Source of the DNA: CAZBGL01 sp964491375
Lineage (GTDB): Bacteria > Desulfobacterota > Deferrisomatia > Deferrisomatales > Deferrisomataceae
Reading direction: 5' to 3'
Assembly (NCBI GenBank): GCA_964491375.1
Contig: CAZBGL010000171.1
Coordinates: forward strand, 1 to 5,959
Length of the DNA stretch: 5,959 nucleotides
In this document: piece by piece, positions 5,209 to 5,959 of the stretch
Layout of the letters: each line of letters opens with the position of its first letter
Numbering within the stretch: position 1 is the first letter of the stretch
Translations under genes and position numbers: made by a program
The notes under the pieces: model-generated
Database searches by the model: none
Told to the model about the DNA's origin: nothing
Seen by the model: the letters and a program-made list of their open reading frames with translations, nothing else

Positions 5209-5904
5209 ATGGCGACCAAAGAAGAGATCCTCAAAGAGTTGGCCGAGGGCGTGATCGAGTACGACGAGGAACGGGTGAAGCAGGCCGCGCACAAAGCCCT
5301 GGAAGAGGGCGTGGATCCCCTCGAGGCGATCATGGACGGCCTGGCCGCCGGTATGGAGGAGGTGGGTCGGCTGTACGACTCCAACGAGTATTTCGTGCCC
5401 GAGGTGCTGATGTGCGCCGACGCGCTCTACGCCGGTCTCGACATCCTCCGGCCCCACGTGCCCAAGACCACCGAGAAGAAAGGCGCGGTGGTGATCGGAA
5501 CGGTCCAGGGAGACGTGCACGACATCGGCAAGAACCTGGTCAAGATGATGTTCGACGTGGGCGGGTTCGACGTGTACGACCTGGGCCGCGACGTGCCCCT
5601 GGAAAAGTTCGTGGAGGAGCAGCTTCGGACCGATTCCGAGATCGTGGCCATGTCCGCCATGATGACCACCACCATGCTGGGGATGAAAAAGGTGATCCAG
5701 ATGATCAAAGAAAAGAACCCCAACGTGGCCATCATGCTCGGTGGCGCGCCGGTGACCAAGGACGTGGCCAAGTTGTTCGGGGCGGACGGATACGCGGAGT
5801 CGGCGGGCAACGCGGTGTCCGAGGCGATCAAGATGATCGGCCGGCTGCGGGAGCTCAGGGCCCAGGACGCCGAGAAAGGGGCCCAGACCTCCGAGGCCGG
5901 CTAA
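5209..5904 (+). CDS. Corrinoid (cobalamin-binding) protein, MtaC/MtbC/MttC family
   Basis: A 231-residue methyl-carrier protein. An N-terminal helical cap domain (about 1-88) has the family features AAHKALEEGVDPLEAIMDGL and GRLYDSNEYFVPEVLM. The Rossmann-like B12-binding domain (about 91-215) has GDVHDIGKN with Asp102, His104 (predicted lower axial cobalt ligand) and Gly107. A Ser149-Ala-Met-Met-Thr-Thr-Thr segment corresponds to the SxL motif (Met at the Leu position), and GGAP is at 178-181. A charged tail of about 18 residues follows. It shuttles a methyl group as methyl-Co(III)/Co(I) between the UroD-fold enzyme and the MtrH-like enzyme encoded upstream. Oxidised Co(II) would need reductive activation, for example by a RamA-type protein, which is not in this window. 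All core motifs are intact. The exact methyl donor is unknown. Confidence 0.93.
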   Translation: MATKEEILKELAEGVIEYDEERVKQAAHKALEEGVDPLEAIMDGLAAGMEEVGRLYDSNEYFVPEVLMCADALYAGLDILRPHVPKTTEKKGAVVIGTVQGDVHDIGKNLVKMMFDVGGFDVYDLGRDVPLEKFVEEQLRTDSEIVAMSAMMTTTMLGMKKVIQMIKEKNPNVAIMLGGAPVTKDVAKLFGADGYAESAGNAVSEAIKMIGRLRELRAQDAEKGAQTSEAG

Positions 5905-5959
5905 TCCGTTCCGGCCCCACCCCCTGCGGGTAGCAACGTGGACGACCGGTCCGGGGACC

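Noticed and set aside
4074..5384. Long minus-strand open frame opposite the UroD-fold and corrinoid genes
   Set aside because: Same reason: His/Val/Arg/Leu-rich composition typical of antisense frames in high-GC coding DNA, and it spans parts of two real genes.
5938..5959. GTG start of a next gene at the window end
   Set aside because: Seven open codons follow, but there is no convincing ribosome binding site and too little sequence to judge.

Overview
This is a high-GC bacterial window in which every supported gene lies on the + strand. It holds the tail of a YbaB/EbfC nucleoid-associated protein gene, a complete two-component regulatory pair, a roughly 300-bp regulatory gap, and three genes that together form a corrinoid-dependent methyl-transfer module. 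The high GC, the cysteine-bearing PAS sensor and a bacterial MtrH-type methyltransferase suggest an anaerobe, perhaps a Desulfobacterota (deltaproteobacterial) lineage. That is an impression from sequence style, not a proven assignment.

Layout: 1-129 is the YbaB/EbfC C-terminus. 171-2177 is a soluble sensor histidine kinase (cysteine-rich PAS, second PAS, GAF-like region, HisKA_3, HATPase). 2170-2832 is its NarL/FixJ-type response regulator, overlapping the kinase by 8 nt. 2833-3133 is non-coding and contains a 12-bp direct repeat on a 22-bp period. The second copy runs into a perfect 7-3-7 inverted repeat, just upstream of a possible -10 element. 3134-4087 encodes an MtrH-family methyltransferase. 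4116-5168 encodes a uroporphyrinogen-decarboxylase-fold methyltransferase of the MtaA/MtbA/CmuA type with an intact His-x-Cys...Cys zinc motif. 5209-5904 encodes a MtaC/MttC-type corrinoid protein with the His-on cobalamin motif. The last 55 bases hold no gene I can support.

How they work together (inference): the UroD-fold enzyme would move a methyl group from an unknown donor to the Co(I) corrinoid on the small protein, and the MtrH-type enzyme would pass it to tetrahydrofolate (or a related pterin) for the C1 pathway. The set resembles a split version of the chloromethane system: CmuA fuses a UroD-fold domain to a corrinoid domain, and CmuB is MtrH-like. No MtaB, MttB or MtgB-type substrate methyltransferase and no RamA-type reductive activator is in the window, so the substrate is open. 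The adjacent sensor/regulator pair and the repeats between it and the module suggest, but do not prove, that it controls these genes.
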